Source of the DNA: Rhipicephalus microplus
Taxonomy: Eukaryota; Arthropoda; Arachnida; Ixodida; Ixodidae
Reading direction: 5' to 3'
Length of the DNA: 64,000 nt
Assembly (NCBI RefSeq): GCF_043290135.1
Contig: NC_134701.1
Location: forward strand, 66,161,502-66,225,501
Below the pieces are notes generated by a model, which ran no database searches, was not told the DNA's origin, and saw only the letters and a list, made by a program, of their open reading frames with translations. A program made the position numbers and the translations under genes. Below are positions 42,019 through 54,112 of this stretch, in pieces; the stretch's first letter is position 1; every line of letters starts with the position of its first letter.

Positions 42019-44893
42019 AAAAGCTTGAGTCCTTAAATGATGTTGCCAATCACCTTTCATTACTAGATGATGCAGTGGGTAAATTTGATAATGAGCTATC
42101 TCTTATGCCTAAAATACTTGATAACATCAAAAATCACTTTTGGTGCAATGAACTTTTAGTTAGAGGAACAACTCAAGAAGATACCTTTTCTCGTTATACC
42201 CCTTACAAGCCTATGGCTATGTGTCTAATCAGTGTTGTGCGTTTGATGAAATGTAATGAAAACAACCTCTATCAATTTTAAGATAAAGAACAGATAGTGG
42301 TCTTATGCGCAAGGTAAACTATGACGTTTCTCATAAAATACTGAAAGCTTCTTTGAAATCTATACAAAATAACCACAAAATTGGTTACGTCTGGTAACCA
42401 CAGAATTGGTAAAAAAATAAATGGCAAAACAGAATGGTTATACTGCCAATGACTGATTTCGCGATGAAGTGAAAGTAAAAAATAATTGCCCGAAGCTTAA
42501 AGAAACACACTTCAGCGTACAAGAAATGTTCTCTGAGAGAGATAATCAGCAGAAAGAAAAAACCTGTGGAATTCAGCTACAGATAATAAAAAGAAAGATG
42601 CTAGCGTCAAGTCTATTTTTGACAAAATATAAATCAACATCTTCAACGCTTGGGATGACGTCAATAATATGTGGTACGTGTAGTCGGGTCTTGCAGACGA
42701 GGGTGCGTGACACCAAATACATCCGCATGTTTGTTTAAAGATCATAAACAATATTGCTCGCAGTATACTGAACAACTTGTAAATGTTAGAAAGTATTATT
42801 GTCCTCGATCATGAACCAGATATCGTTGGCATCGAGGAAACTAGGGTCCACTAGAAAACACCCGACGCTGACTTTAAATTCTGTGGCTATACTCTTTAGG
42901 GAAAGGATCGATGCAGTAGAGGAGAGGGTGTGGCTTTTCTTCTAAGACTCAATATTCCATTTGCCATTATCGCTTACTCAAGTGAAATCGAAGCTTTCTG
43001 AAATAAACTCAAATTTGCGAACCACGCTATTTCCACCGGTGTACCTGATAGGCCTCCTAGCTCTACCTACATCCTTATGAAAAGCTTCGAACTTTTATAG
43101 AAGGAATTTTCTCCTACAAAAATGATGTATTCCTGACTGGTGACTTCGATTTACCTGGAATCAATTGGGCAACGTTAAAACCGGGTTTATCTAACATCGC
43201 TCCTGTGATCCACAACCTAGTTTAACCTTTTCCTTTAATTTATCTCAGATTGTTTCAGAACTTGCTAGAGTACGTGAAGCTACTTCATCAATTTAGGATC
43301 TATTACTTATCTATGATAAAATGAGTTACTATCATTATATTGCTTGGTTGAGAGTGGAATATCTGGTCACAATGGGGTTATCACATGCTTTGAGCTTGTT
43401 ACAAAGATCTCTGAGAAATACTCGATGAAAAAGATCCCAAACTTTAAAGCTGCCTAATGTAAGCATACTGGATCATCTTTCGCCGTTGTTTCATAATTTC
43501 AATAAAATTTATCGTTCTGTTGGGAGCGTAAAAAAACTCTGGGGTGAATTTTCTAACGTGGTTCAACATTGGATAAATAATTGCGTTCTACATAGCCTTG
43601 AGAACACTAAGAAAACCAACACATGGTTCACTATATAGATATCATACATTTAAAAAGAAGGCTAAAGCCTAAGCATCAGGCCTGTTCAAACTTTCGTAGC
43701 CTTCATACCAGTAGTATTATCAAAGATAGGAGCCTTGAGCTGGAGCAACTGATAAAAGACACAAAAAATAGGTTCTACAGCTCTACCTTGGTGTCATTTC
43801 TCAAAAGTTCTCTCAGTAAGTTCTCGAAATATCTCAACCCCTCTCCTGCTGTCGGAAGGGACAATAATCAAGTTAGAGCTCAGGCTCTTAACACATTTTT
43901 CACTACATTTTCTTACAAATGATGATGGTACCGAACCCAATTTTGAAGCATTTTTTGATCAGCCGCGTATGAATGACATCAAAATAAATCAACAGAGGGT
44001 ACTAAGTCTCTTATCGATCATATGTATAAAAAGTATCCAAATGGTCATAACATTTTTGTATGGATATGCCGAGTGGTCCGCCAAATACCTCACCATTATC
44101 TACAGTATTAATTTGCTACATGCTGCTTCTCATTTGCCTAGAAATCTGCAAAAATTGTGCCTATAATAAAAGCGGTAATAAGTTGGACGTTACTAAATAT
44201 AGACATATTTTCTTAATAAGTGCGTTTTTGAAATTGCTTAAACATATTGTCTTCACACAGTTATCTCTGTATCCGGATAATTTCTATATCCTAGATTGTT
44301 GTCAACACGGTTTTCGTGAACAGCGCTTGATGGTAACTTAGGTGGTTAACTTATGATCTTGCTAGTGCATTGAACGATCGCAAACAAGTAGAGATAATAT
44401 TCCTTGACTTCGCTAAAGCTTTCAATAAAGATTTTTGCACTAAATTACCTTTAAAGATTAATAAAGTTTTGAAATCCACTCATTATTAAATGATTTTCAT
44501 CATATCTCTCTCATCAAGAACAGTTTGTGGTGCTTGAAAACAATCGCCCTGATCCTTCTATTGTTTATTCTGCAGTACCCAAGGCAGTGTTTCGGGCCCA
44601 CTGCTATTTTTAGTTGTTATAGTGATATGTCCATGATATCACAATACCCGTTCCGCTCTTTGCAGACGATTGTGTCCTCTACAATAAAGTAGATGATTTC
44701 TATGATTGGACTTTCCTTGAATCAAACTTGCAAAAGATTAGAACTTGGTGTGGCACTTGGCATATAGTATTAAACAAGAATAAAACTGTCGTCATGTTGC
44801 TTACCAGAAAAAAGAAAACCATGCTTCATACATATTTCATCGACGGCTCCCTCCTAACAAAGGCGTCCGGTTATAAATACCTTGGTGTCACCA
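42019..44893 (+). pseudogene. Endonuclease and RT part 1 of the 2A LINE
   Basis: SLNDVANHLSLLDDAVGKFD is a heptad-like stretch near 42030. Endonuclease remnants: PDIVGIEETRVH near 42820, DADFKFCGYTL, GEGVAFLLRLN, FLTGDFDLPGINW-like near 43130. RT: NTFFTTFS near 43890, RHIFLISAFLKLLKHIVF, FLDFAKAFNKDF near 44403, a GSVSGPLLFLV remnant near 44585, FADDCVLY-like near 44655, then MQKIRTWCGTWHIVLNKNKT and YKYLGVTM ending at 44893, where a solo LTR begins. Frames shift repeatedly. Confidence 0.78.
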
Positions 44894-46102
44894 TGTCACA
44901 AACGAGTGCTTCAAAACAGCGCGCTGTCAAATTCTAGCGACAGTAACGATACCAAGCGCAGAGAGGCGCCTCAAGGTAAACGATAAAGAAGGGAACAAAC
45001 ATCCAAACACTCCCTGGGCGCGGTTTCTCTCACCTCGGAAGTGTAGTTAGCCGACTAACATCCTCACATCGGCGGCCGAGCAAGCCCTGGAAGGTTCTCG
45101 AGGGAAAGGGGCATGGTGATGCAGAGTTGCGTCATCTGTCGCGGACAGCCTTCGAACCGTCTCGAACTTTTCCCAGCCTTCGCGGCGTATCGCGCCAACA
45201 AAACGATGAGAATTTTCTGGAATCTAGCGTGGAAGGTATTTAACCGAGCAGCAGAGAATGGAGAGCAGGAGAAGAAGGAATTTCGCGCCACAGTGCGTAG
45301 GGTGTTCCGCCATGTCTGTCGGTGAAGGTTTTGTCCTTAGTGACAAAGCAGGAGAGATGAAAGTTTTGCGCAAGTGTGCCTAGGGTCATTCCGCCGTGTG
45401 GGCGAAGCCTTTTGTCCTCAGTGACAAAGGAGAAGAAGAGGATTTTGACCTGAGAGGCGAAGACTCGTGCTATAGGCAGGAGTGTGTGTCTACCGCCAGC
45501 GAGCGACGACGCGTGGCAACAGCTGTGCGTGGGAAGCCGACGTATTAGCGGCGAAGATGTTTGGTGCTTGGAGAGCGGCCAATTGAAGACGCGAGGTTTC
45601 CTGGAAGAGAAATTCGGGGGCAGCGGAACTACAACAGCGCTGAGCTTTGAGTGAGTTATTTTCGGAAGAGTATCATCCATACTTTAGTTCCAAGGACTTT
45701 GGACTGAATAAGTTTTTGAACTCTTTAGTCTTCAAGTGTTTTGGTTGTTCGACGCATGCGACTTCATTGTAGTGCGTATTGCTTTTGTGTCCGTTGTTTC
45801 GAGTGTGGCTGATTGTACTGTGTAATACGTTGTTTGATTGGTTGACATATTGTATTCAACTATTGTCGAGTGTGCATATTTTTGTATCGATTTGATCTGC
45901 CAGAATTAAGAATACATAATTTTGTTTTGTTTATCAACTCTCGGCTCTCACTTGTTCTTTGGGCCACTGCCGGCGTACGCTGGCGCACCAAATAGGACCA
46001 CTTCTAAATTGTCCACGCTTTCGTGGTGCAGTTCGGGGGGCTGACATTTCAATCCTTGGAACTAGCCCTGCGATCGCCTCCCTAATTACGAGACCTGTGA
46101 CG
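44894..46102. repeat. Solo LTR, 1.2 kb, with CACCA duplication
   Basis: Begins TGTCACAAACGAG, ends ACGAGACCTGTGACG (final A mutated to G). Flanked by perfect CACCA at 44889-44893 and 46103-46107; removing it with one CACCA joins YLGVT to ITSDFKWITHID in frame in the LINE RT. Related sequences at 52170-52846 and 62295-63317 define an LTR family. No internal region remains, consistent with LTR-LTR recombination. Confidence 0.85.
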
Positions 46103-46560
46103 CACCATAACGTCTGATTTTAAATGGATTACTCATATTGATGCCGTGTGTGCTAGAACAAAGAATGTACTTTGGCCCTTAAGAAGAGGCATTTACAGTG
46201 CTCCTCCTGAAGTTAAAATTCTGGCACACGAAACTTTAGTCAGCGCTATTTTGGAGTAAGCTAATTTATTGTGGTACCCTTATGCTGAAATAAAAAATCT
46301 GAACTTGATGAAAGTCAACGCCTCGCGCTAAGGTTTTTTTATAGTGTGTATCGGGGACATGACTCCCCTTCAGAACATAACAAAATTGGCAACTTGCAAT
46401 TCTTAGAATCTAGGATAGCTCTTGAAAGACCAAAGTTTCTTTTCTTTGTCACTCACAATCTCGACGCCATAAACAAGAGTAACTACTATGTCATCCAAAC
46501 TGACACTTAGCTTAGGCACATATACACTATGTAAATCTCTCCACTTTTGCCTCTATCTAT
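46103..46560 (+). pseudogene. RT C-terminal part of the 2A LINE
   Basis: TSDFKWITHIDAVCARTKNV, RGIYSAPPEVKILAHETLV, LLWYPYAEIKNLNLMKVNA: the conserved post-RT region of L2/CR1/Jockey-type LINEs. Frameshifted and with stops, fading near 46480. Confidence 0.8.
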
Positions 46561-47035
46561 TGTTTTAGCTTTAGCTTGTTTCCTAGGCCTATCCAAGAAC
46601 GGTACGAGCCATCCAATGTGCACGCGTTATCATTCGGTGAATATATAGAACTTAAGCTTATATATTCTTTTTATATGTTTCATACCATATCTGTATTGTA
46701 TTGAAGCGATTGTTCCATTTCGTGCTCACTTGGCTGCCGCTTACTTTGTATTCCTGACAGAAAACTCATCACATTATCATCGTATGAAATGCTGTATATT
46801 TCTCGGGAAAGGTGCTGTTTTAATATGTGCACTGGTGTTGGTACAGTTTATCTGCTTTATCCTGTTTGTATGTAACATAAACGCTCGCACCTCCTATTAC
46901 TTTTCATATGTAAAGCATGCTGTTTTCATTTTATGGGACGTACCACTCTTGCACCTTCCTTTTTTGTTCTCCACTTCTGTCATGACACAGTGTGGGTTGA
47001 TGATATCATTAAGCAAATAAATAAATGAATAAAAA

Positions 47036-48131
47036 TGGTGCTATATAACTGGGAGACGTGGCCTGGTTCACACACCATGTTTATACCATCGTCATTTCTT
47101 TCTTCTCTGCTTCTCCTACCATTGGTTCATACGCCACATGCTTCTAACCCTCTTCCAGTTACGTCCGGCGTTCCCCAAGGTTTGGTGTTAGGTCCTCTAC
47201 TGTTCCTAATATACATTAACGACTTAACATTGCACGTTTCATGTCACATTCGCATGTTAGCCGATGATTGCGTCAACATGATCTTAACTCTATTCAAGCA
47301 AGGTGTGACCATTGGCTCATGACACTTAACCCAACTAAATGCAAATCATTATCTTTCTCACGTCGTCAAAACTTTTTAACTTTTCCTTACACACTCGGTA
47401 ATGTTGACTTGGACAGAGTCGAAACTTATAAGTATCTTGGTGTAACATTGTCATATGATCTAACGTGGGGTGCGCATGTCACTAACATAATAGCGGGTGC
47501 TAACAAATCACTTGGATTTCTGAAACGTCATTCACGCCACGCTCCCAAACACCTGAAACTTCTAGCCTACAAAACTATTATCAGGCCAAAGTTTGATTAT
47601 GCGGCTGCCATTTGAAGCCCGCCTCAGGCTTACTTAACGAATTCACTTGAGGCACTGCAGAACCGCGCGGTACGATTTATTCATTCATCATGTTCATATC
47701 ATGTCAGTGTGTCATCATTGAAAGTGGAATCATCTCTATTAGCTCTTGCACTTTGTCGTCGCATTCCCACCCTAGCTCTGTTCCATAAATTCTATTACTG
47801 CTCACGTGACCGACCAGACTTTATCACCACTCCAGCCCGCATATCTCATCGCACCGGTCATGCCCTACAAGTCCCCCGTCCACGCAGACACACCAAGACA
47901 TTTTCTGCCTCCTTCTTTCCACGGGCATCATCTGAATGGAACGACCTTTCCCACAGCACTGCTTCCATTACCTGTCCGAGTTTATTTTTACAAAGTGTAA
48001 CACATTGTCTGTCTCGCAATTAACATACATGGTTAGCATTTTCTTTTTTTGTATAATTTCTCTACATCCACCCCTTATGTAACACCCCATAGTAGGGTCT
48101 TTAAGGTAATAAAATGAAATGAAATGAAATT
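47036..48131 (+). mobile_element. Second 5'-truncated LINE fragment
   Basis: Begins within [22 protein letters not shown] near 47149, [10 protein letters not shown] where ADD is intact near 47255, a frame change near 47300, LNPTKCKSLSFSRRQ, ETYKYLGVTLSYDLTWGAHV, PKHLKLLAYKTIIRPKFDYA, TGA at 47614, NSLEALQNRAVRFIH, SHRTGHALQVPRPRRHTKTF, ASSEWNDLSHS ending at a stop near 48023. Tail is (AATGA)n at 48108-48130. A different copy and family from the preceding LINE. Confidence 0.85.
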
Positions 48132-48312
48132 TACCCTCCTCCCTTCCTCCGAAGGAATGCGCGTGTTACAAGTAAGAAACTCTGAAGAAGCGGAGTCTTA
48201 TGGGTGGCAAATGTTAAAAAAAAACGCGGTACTTCCATGGGAGAAGGCAGTTTTGTGAACTGGCGCACATACCAAAAAAACTTCACCGGAGAGGGTAGCA
48301 GTCCGGTGATAT
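48132..48312. other. Unassigned spacer
   Basis: Contains aattta, an A9 run and short direct words, with no coding signal; ends at ATAT, the left target duplication of the following solo LTR. Confidence 0.5.
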
Positions 48313-50781
48313 TGCCACGTTCCTTTCCTCATGTTTTGTTATCATCTCGTTACACTACGTTCAGTGCGAACCGCGCCTGCGATGTTCGACAAGCTTTGAG
48401 GCTGTAGTAGACCGTTTTGTTGAGAAAACGCCCACCGCGTAAACATTACGGATTATTCTGGAACCTACGTCGCCGATAGCGATAACTGCAGAAAATTTGA
48501 TGGCAAGTGTATAGGCCTCCCAAACTCGGCCAGGGGGTGTTGCAAAGCACGCGTTTTGCCGCATTTCTAGCAAAAATTGGTTGCTCAGTACCCCACTTCA
48601 GTTTTCTACCCGCGCTGTCTCAGCACAATCATGCGCTCGGCACGCGCTGTTGTTTGGTCTCTCTGCACGTGCAGCGTCACTTGCTACTTGCTCCGAAGAT
48701 TCGAAGAGATTGTAAAAACGTTTTCATGGCGTGATTGTTATCAGAAGCGACAGCGATTTCTTGACAACCTTTGCGGGGCCAAGCAAGGCAAACGCGATGT
48801 TATTGAGTGAAAGCTGTGTTCATGTCTATGGTGAATAGCCGCCATTCTGCGACTATAAAAGTGAGATAACGGCGCGAATTCTATGCGCATGTTACTTGTA
48901 AAACGCGCATTTGCTGTGGTGTTTATGTTTTCTCTCAGCTTTCAGCAAACCACCACCACGCTTTCACGTGCGTTTCTATAAAGCGTTTGCGTTTCGATTG
49001 TTTGAATGCCAGGTTTGTCACAAGGCTTTATATTTATAAAGAAGTCAGTGTCAAGAGACTAAACTTGCGACTGCCCTGTTGAGTTCCTAGCGCTATTTCA
49101 ATGCGGAGTACTCTGTTTCTTAAGAGTTTCACTTTTGCCGAAGTTCTCATTGGATGTTAACATGGTCGTATCGTAAGTTCAAAGCCACCTTGGATTTTTT
49201 ATAGCACCCTTAGGAAGTGAAAGAATGCGCACAAATAAAAACTTAAAAAAGTATTTTATTTCCAATTCAGCCAGGCATGTTTTCTGCAGTGCATGTTTTA
49301 TTTCGGATAGTCATCCACGCTTAATAACGCGACGTGTTTTTTATTTGATCGTCGCTCTTGTTGATTTCATAGGTCGTTTGGACTTCATCATGTTTTCCAA
49401 TATCCATGAGGATCAATCTTGCTTAAGGTTACTTTGAGATTGCCTCCTGAAACCGCTTACGATTTCAAAAAACGAGTGAAAATTCTAATGCCGGCTTGGT
49501 TCTTTCTGTAACACTGCGGCTGTAACATTGTGGCTCATGCGCATGCTATGTTGCATCATTTTACAAGCCATAACTATGAAATTATTAGGAGGGACACCAT
49601 GGTGTTAGCCTCCAGAAAAAATATGACCCTCTTGGTTTTTTAACGTGCTTCTAAATCTATTTGAAATGTAAGATGGACGATGTGGGCGGACAGAGAGTGT
49701 GCACACGCTGAGTGCCACTTATGCTTACATTGCGCGTCATTCCACCGTACGCTTGAAATATGTGAAATGCAGCACGCCCTCACTGCATCTCAATCTTATC
49801 ATCTCATCTTATCTCAATCTTACATCTCAATCTTATTAGTGTTACTACATTTTTTCTGTCATGTAAATGCGGCTGGCGTACGCAGGAACTTAACTCACGA
49901 CTTCGATTCGAGCATCGCTACACATTTACCATATAGGTGGGAGTTGCTTGCAAGATTTATATGTATAAACGCTCAGCGCGGAATACTCAGATGCAATCTG
50001 TTTACATTGAGCGGGGACGAAAGGTCTAGTGCCCTCAGCTGAATAAAGCAGCTGCAGGGCTTTTGGTATGGTATTTTAACTCTTATGTAATAAGCTAGCA
50101 AGCTACGCCGTTGTCGAATAACAAATGGTTGTATCGAAAGTAGGTGCCCCATCTCAATATTTACAGCGGCTGTCTATTCGCTGTAGCTTCAGTAAAACCC
50201 GAGGCATTAGGTGGTGATACTGTGAAGACGAAAATTCTTCAAAGTGACAAGGCCGGGAAAATATGAGCGAACATTTATAATCCACACTTCACGCCTCTGC
50301 TTTTTGCACTGCTTGCAATGGAAACGGTAGATGTTGACGGGCAGTTTTCAGCTGTTCATCATTTTTAAACTTCTGTAGGAGCTCACAATGCAGCATTAGT
50401 GCATGTCTGCTTTCTATGATGACGAAGGAGCGGCGCTCATAGCGTGCAAAATGCGAAATAAGAGCCCCACAAAACATGTTTTCCGTGCGCCCATTGGGCA
50501 AATCAAGCAAGCAAAGACCGTCTGAGCGACCGAAGTTTTGGCCTCTCTCCGCTCGGGTGGCAAATTGCACTACGCAAACTTGAGCCTGTCTTCTCTAAAA
50601 ATGCCGACGCGCTTCGCCGCTTGTCAGTTGATCGACGGCCCACGCTCTGCTCACCGCTATTAGTGCCAGCGTCTTCTTTAATCTGACTTTTCTTTTACTT
50701 GGCCACAAATTAGGCCAGAATAAACAGTTTATTATGCGACCTGCAGTCTACTACCTTCGTCCACGTCACGACCCCGTGACA
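48313..50781 (+). repeat. Solo LTR of the element 1 family, split by an insertion
   Basis: Two parts, 48313-48513 and 50596-50781, together align with 357-762: starts TGCCACGTTCC, shares cgcgcctgc, ggaacctacg and cgataac blocks, then atgccgacgc, cttcgccgcttgtcagtt, and ends CACGACCCCGTGACA. ATAT lies at 48309-48312 and 50782-50785, so the LTR is solo with its own duplication. More diverged than the element 1 LTRs. The gap is the 2.08-kb insertion. Confidence 0.88.
48514..50595. mobile_element. 2.08-kb insertion of unknown class in the solo LTR
   Basis: Interrupts the LTR between gtgtaTA and TAaaaatgcc; a TA on each side could be a Tc1/mariner-type duplication. Left end ggcctcccaaactcggcc has no clear inverted partner at the right edge; a weak one (ccgaagttttggcc) lies at 50530-50543. 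Interior contains only short reading frames without recognisable domains and a small simple-sequence patch (tctcaatctta repeats, 49785-49840). Class cannot be assigned. Confidence 0.55.
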
Positions 50782-50785
50782 ATAT

Positions 50786-51660
50786 CAACAAGCACTCTGG
50801 TGGGTGAGGCTGGCTGGTGCGTTCAGAACAGCATGTCGTGAGCGTAGAAATCACTGATGAAACAGCTTGCATGCTTGTAGGAAATGGATGATGTTGGAAG
50901 GCGTTGCAGGTTTGGTACCTTGGTCTTCGTAGGCGTCGTTATTTTTCGTGAGTGCGTTCTGATTTTTGTAGGCTGACAGGTTGGTGCCTTAATTTTTGTG
51001 GGGAGGAAGTGGTTACTTCTTGTCTTTTTCGGTGTTTGCTGAGCTGTTGGTGGAGTAACTGTTAGCGCAGTTTTGATCTCTTGCGCAGAATGTGTTTCTG
51101 GAGATTATCATTTATGGAAAGTGTCCCGGATTTGATGTTTTTCTTGTCGCGAACAAGACATCTTGAATAGGTCGTCACTTTGCGTGACCCTCTTGCAAAT
51201 GGTTTTCTTCAGCTGCGAATGGTCTTTCGATGACTATGATTGTCCTTGTCTGATAACATGTTACTGAAACTGGTGATTTGCTTGTATAAGCTTTACTAGT
51301 GTTGAGAAAAATACCGAAGTGTCAGCCCTTCTGGAAGAAGACAATGTTTTTCTTGGCAGGTTGATGTGGCTGTTGCGATGTTTTTTGGGTAGTGAAGATA
51401 GCAGAACAGATTTGACGGGAGAAATACTAGTACCACCGGCGTCACCGTTCATTCTGGAGGCTTCTCGCACCAAGCACCCTGTGAGAGTAGGTGCTTCTGA
51501 GCCTCGTGTCTGGATTTTGAGGTGGCTGCGCACTGAACGGTGAGACACTGCAACAGGCATAGTTTGGTCAGATTTCAGTTGGGAATGGCCGTCTCTCTAA
51601 CTAACGATGCGAGCTGTTTTAGCGCATGAATCTTGACGAAAGACTAAGGGCTTGGTTTAG
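50786..51660 (-). other. Weakly coding-like minus-strand region
   Basis: Minus-strand frame 51560-51261 (Ser/Arg-rich) and shorter pieces continue from the reading frame upstream at 51931-51665. No domain recognised; it may be the decayed C-terminal part of the same protein. Confidence 0.3.
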
Positions 51661-51664
51661 TGTC

Positions 51665-51931
51665 TTACGAGTTCAGCCCCTCTATTACGACCTTAACGAG
51701 AGTGTCAGACCTGAGGTTGGGGTTGTTTGCGGCGAAAGAGCCAACCGATAAAATATCAGTAGGTGGGCCAAGTATGCGGGACATGGAATAAGCTGTTTCA
51801 ATGCGTTCCCATTTCAAGGAAAGATCGTGAACTGTATTCGCTAAATGGAATTGTCTCCTGATAATTGTATTAGGGAAGACCTTGCCGTAGCTGTTAAAAC
51901 GGGCGATGATCTTTTTTTTATCTTTTGTCAC
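51665..51931 (-). CDS. Unrecognised 88-residue reading frame, possibly retroelement-derived
   Basis: Minus strand, ATG at 51931, TAG at 51665. Composition looks like real coding sequence: KKKIIARFNSYGKVFPN, RRQFHLANTVHDLSLKWERI, GPPTDILSVGSFAANN, LVKVVIEGLNS. Balanced residues with no low complexity, unlike neighbouring random frames. I do not recognise the family. It could be the C-terminal part of a LINE or gag protein; upstream on its strand (51932-52169) no continuation is obvious. Confidence 0.35.
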   Translation of the reverse strand: MTKDKKKIIARFNSYGKVFPNTIIRRQFHLANTVHDLSLKWERIETAYSMSRILGPPTDILSVGSFAANNPNLRSDTLVKVVIEGLNS

Positions 51932-52169
51932 AATTCGACGTTCTCGGGAATGCGGATGAGGTAAAATTTAGATGCCTCACCAGTAACATTTTCACTCAAG
52001 TAAGTGACCATCACCCGTTCCGACCAGCAGACAGTGGTGGAGGGGAGCTCGAACAAGCTGATTCAGTCCTGTATGCAAAGGTATGGGTGTTAACTAGTCT
52101 AGGAGGCCTGCAAAGGTAGGTAGGGATGTAACCAGTCTAGGATTATGATATTCGTCAAGTGGGGAGCAG

Positions 52170-52846
52170 TGTCACAAACGAGCGTTTACGAAAGCGCACG
52201 TCTCGGATTTCGGACTGCCGCTACCATGCCAGGAACCGTTCAGAGGTGACAAAAACCGGCAAAACAAAGAAAGAAGCATCATAAGAAGCTGAACGCGTGC
52301 CTTTTTTTCCCTTCGAACGCGCCGCCGCCATGCCGACGAGCCTCCTCGGATGTAACATCAGGCAACTCTAGGAACGTTTAGAAGACGAAGGCGTGGTTCG
52401 GCAGCGTTGGGTCACGTTACTTTAAAGGTCGCGCCCCTTCCACAACCTCGGCTGTGCGGTGCGCCGACAAAACTTCGAAAACCCCGGGCGGTCGTACGTA
52501 GGCAATCATCGGAGGGTGGCGATCAGGAGATGAAGGTAGTTTTCTACCAGAGGATGAAGGCTTGTCACACAGTGACAAAGAAGGCGATGCAGTGAGTGAG
52601 TGGTTTCCGCCAGTGGCCGAAGACGTGATTTGGAGTAGCAGCGTGTGAGTGGCTGATGTGCCCGGCAAAAAAAGTTTTGTTATTGAAGTGCGGGCGTTTG
52701 ACTACGCGACAGTTTCCTGGAAGAGAAACCTCGGACGCAGTGGAATGACAACCAGTGCTGTACTTTTAATCAGTGTTCTCCTGAAGAGAAACTTCTTGCT
52801 TTGTTCCAAGAACTTTGGACTGAATACGTTTGACAAACATTTTTAG
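52170..52846. repeat. Partial LTR, same family as 44894-46102
   Basis: Starts TGTCACAAACGAGCG and shares cctggaagagaaa, ccaagRactttggactgaataMgttt and other blocks with the solo LTR at 44894. The 3' third (the ctctcggctctcac part) is missing. 52847-53214 after it shows no gene. Confidence 0.7.
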
Positions 52847-53214
52847 ATGTTGATGTGGTATTTTTATGACTCATGGACCAATTCATGGCCTGGTAGCACC
52901 ACTTTAGTCGACAATACATGTGAACAGTGAAAGTGGTACGTATTTTCATGCGGGCCTCAACTTTCTCACCATAAATGTGGCTAAAACAAGTGTGTAAATT
53001 TATAAGAGCGTCATGAATTGCGTGTAGCAAAGAATAGCTGCGGACCATTGTAATAATAAAATCCGTTTAACTTGGTATGAGCATAGATGTCTCGTGAACT
53101 CCCCTTGTGTTCAAGGGCCGTGAGGCAAGTGCTTTTTGTGATGTAGCAAACACAACAGCGACCTCCTAAGAGAGCGTGCCGCGTAGAACAGGGTAAATCG
53201 CGTGAAAACAATTA

Positions 53215-54067
53215 ACATCTTTTAAAAAGTGGAGAAGTGAATCATGTTTCCGAGGTGGATCGCTACCGATAAATATTGCAGGAAGAAGAAGTATTTGCTC
53301 TCAGCGGGGTAATAGAAAGTGCGTTTTTCATATAGGATCTGATGTAGTGCACCGAATGAGGATATGGAGAACGGTAAGAGTTTTATCACATTTTTCGCGC
53401 ATGGGTGGATCACTACCGCACAATAGGTACGAGTTTGTACTATATATATTCCCTATTCTTAGCCTGGTAAGTGTTACTTGTGCGCGGTGGGACCTCCACA
53501 CATAGGGCCATTTTGAAGATTTGGTTTGATAACTTGCAGCTTGTTTTGTGTTTGTATGTCCTGTATGTTTTGCCAGTAACTACTCAGCTTTTATTTTAGC
53601 AAGGGTTTTAAGTCTAGCGCTGAGACAGCTATGAATTTTTCAGCAGCATTTTTGCAGATGGTTGCAGCTAGGTGATCTGCAAACACGTTACCTTCAATCT
53701 CACGATGCCATGGTGCCGAGCATATTACAATATGATGGTTGGGTGCATTAAGTGTGTATAGCACTGACTCTAGTAAGATGATTGCAGGGGTTTTGTAAGG
53801 TTTAAGAGCTTTTAAACTTTTGAGACTGCCTAAAGAGTCTTTATATACAACTGCCCAGTGTAAGAATACTTATTTAATGTATTTAACGCCACCAAGATTG
53901 CGTATGCCTCCGCTGTAAAAATGCGGAAATAGAGTGGAGGGCACCAGTACTCAAAAAGGATGGACCTACTGCTGCGTAGGATATACCACCGTGAGACTTC
54001 GCCGTGTCTGTGTAGAATTATGGGCAGTTATACTTGTGTTGGAGTTCCAGGAAGGACGTACGAATAC
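53215..54067 (-). pseudogene. LINE RNase H and C-terminal cysteine box, part 1
   Basis: Minus strand: FYTDTAKSHGGISYAAVGPS near 54020 (catalytic Asp), FTAEAYAILVAL-like segment near 53910 (Glu), HREIEGNVFADHLAATICKN near 53690 (the NxxADxLA end), KLSSYWQNIQDIQTQNKLQV, then TRLRIGNIYSTNSYLLCGSDPP, KCDKTLTVLHILIRC, a C-terminal CCHC-like box of RNase H-bearing LINEs, to about 53215. The upstream part is displaced to 57205 by gypsy element 5. Confidence 0.82.
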
Positions 54068-54075
54068 TGACGCAA

Positions 54076-54107
54076 GGTAGGCTGGCAACTATAGTTGCCA
54101 GCCTACC
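54076..54107. repeat. Perfect 32-bp palindrome at the truncated 5' LTR
   Basis: Arms ggtaggctggcaacta and its exact complement with no loop. The left arm is genuine LTR sequence (compare 57059-57074); the right arm replaces what should be the LTR body, and is followed by ggcaacggagcc at the protease end. Confidence 0.97.
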
Positions 54108-54112
54108 GGCAA

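Noticed and set aside
44894..46102. DNA transposon, because GTCACA and TGTGAC ends are inverted
   Set aside because: The inverted match stops after about six bases, ends fit TG...CA of an LTR, and the 5-bp CACCA duplication is typical for LTR elements; kept as an alternative in the findings.
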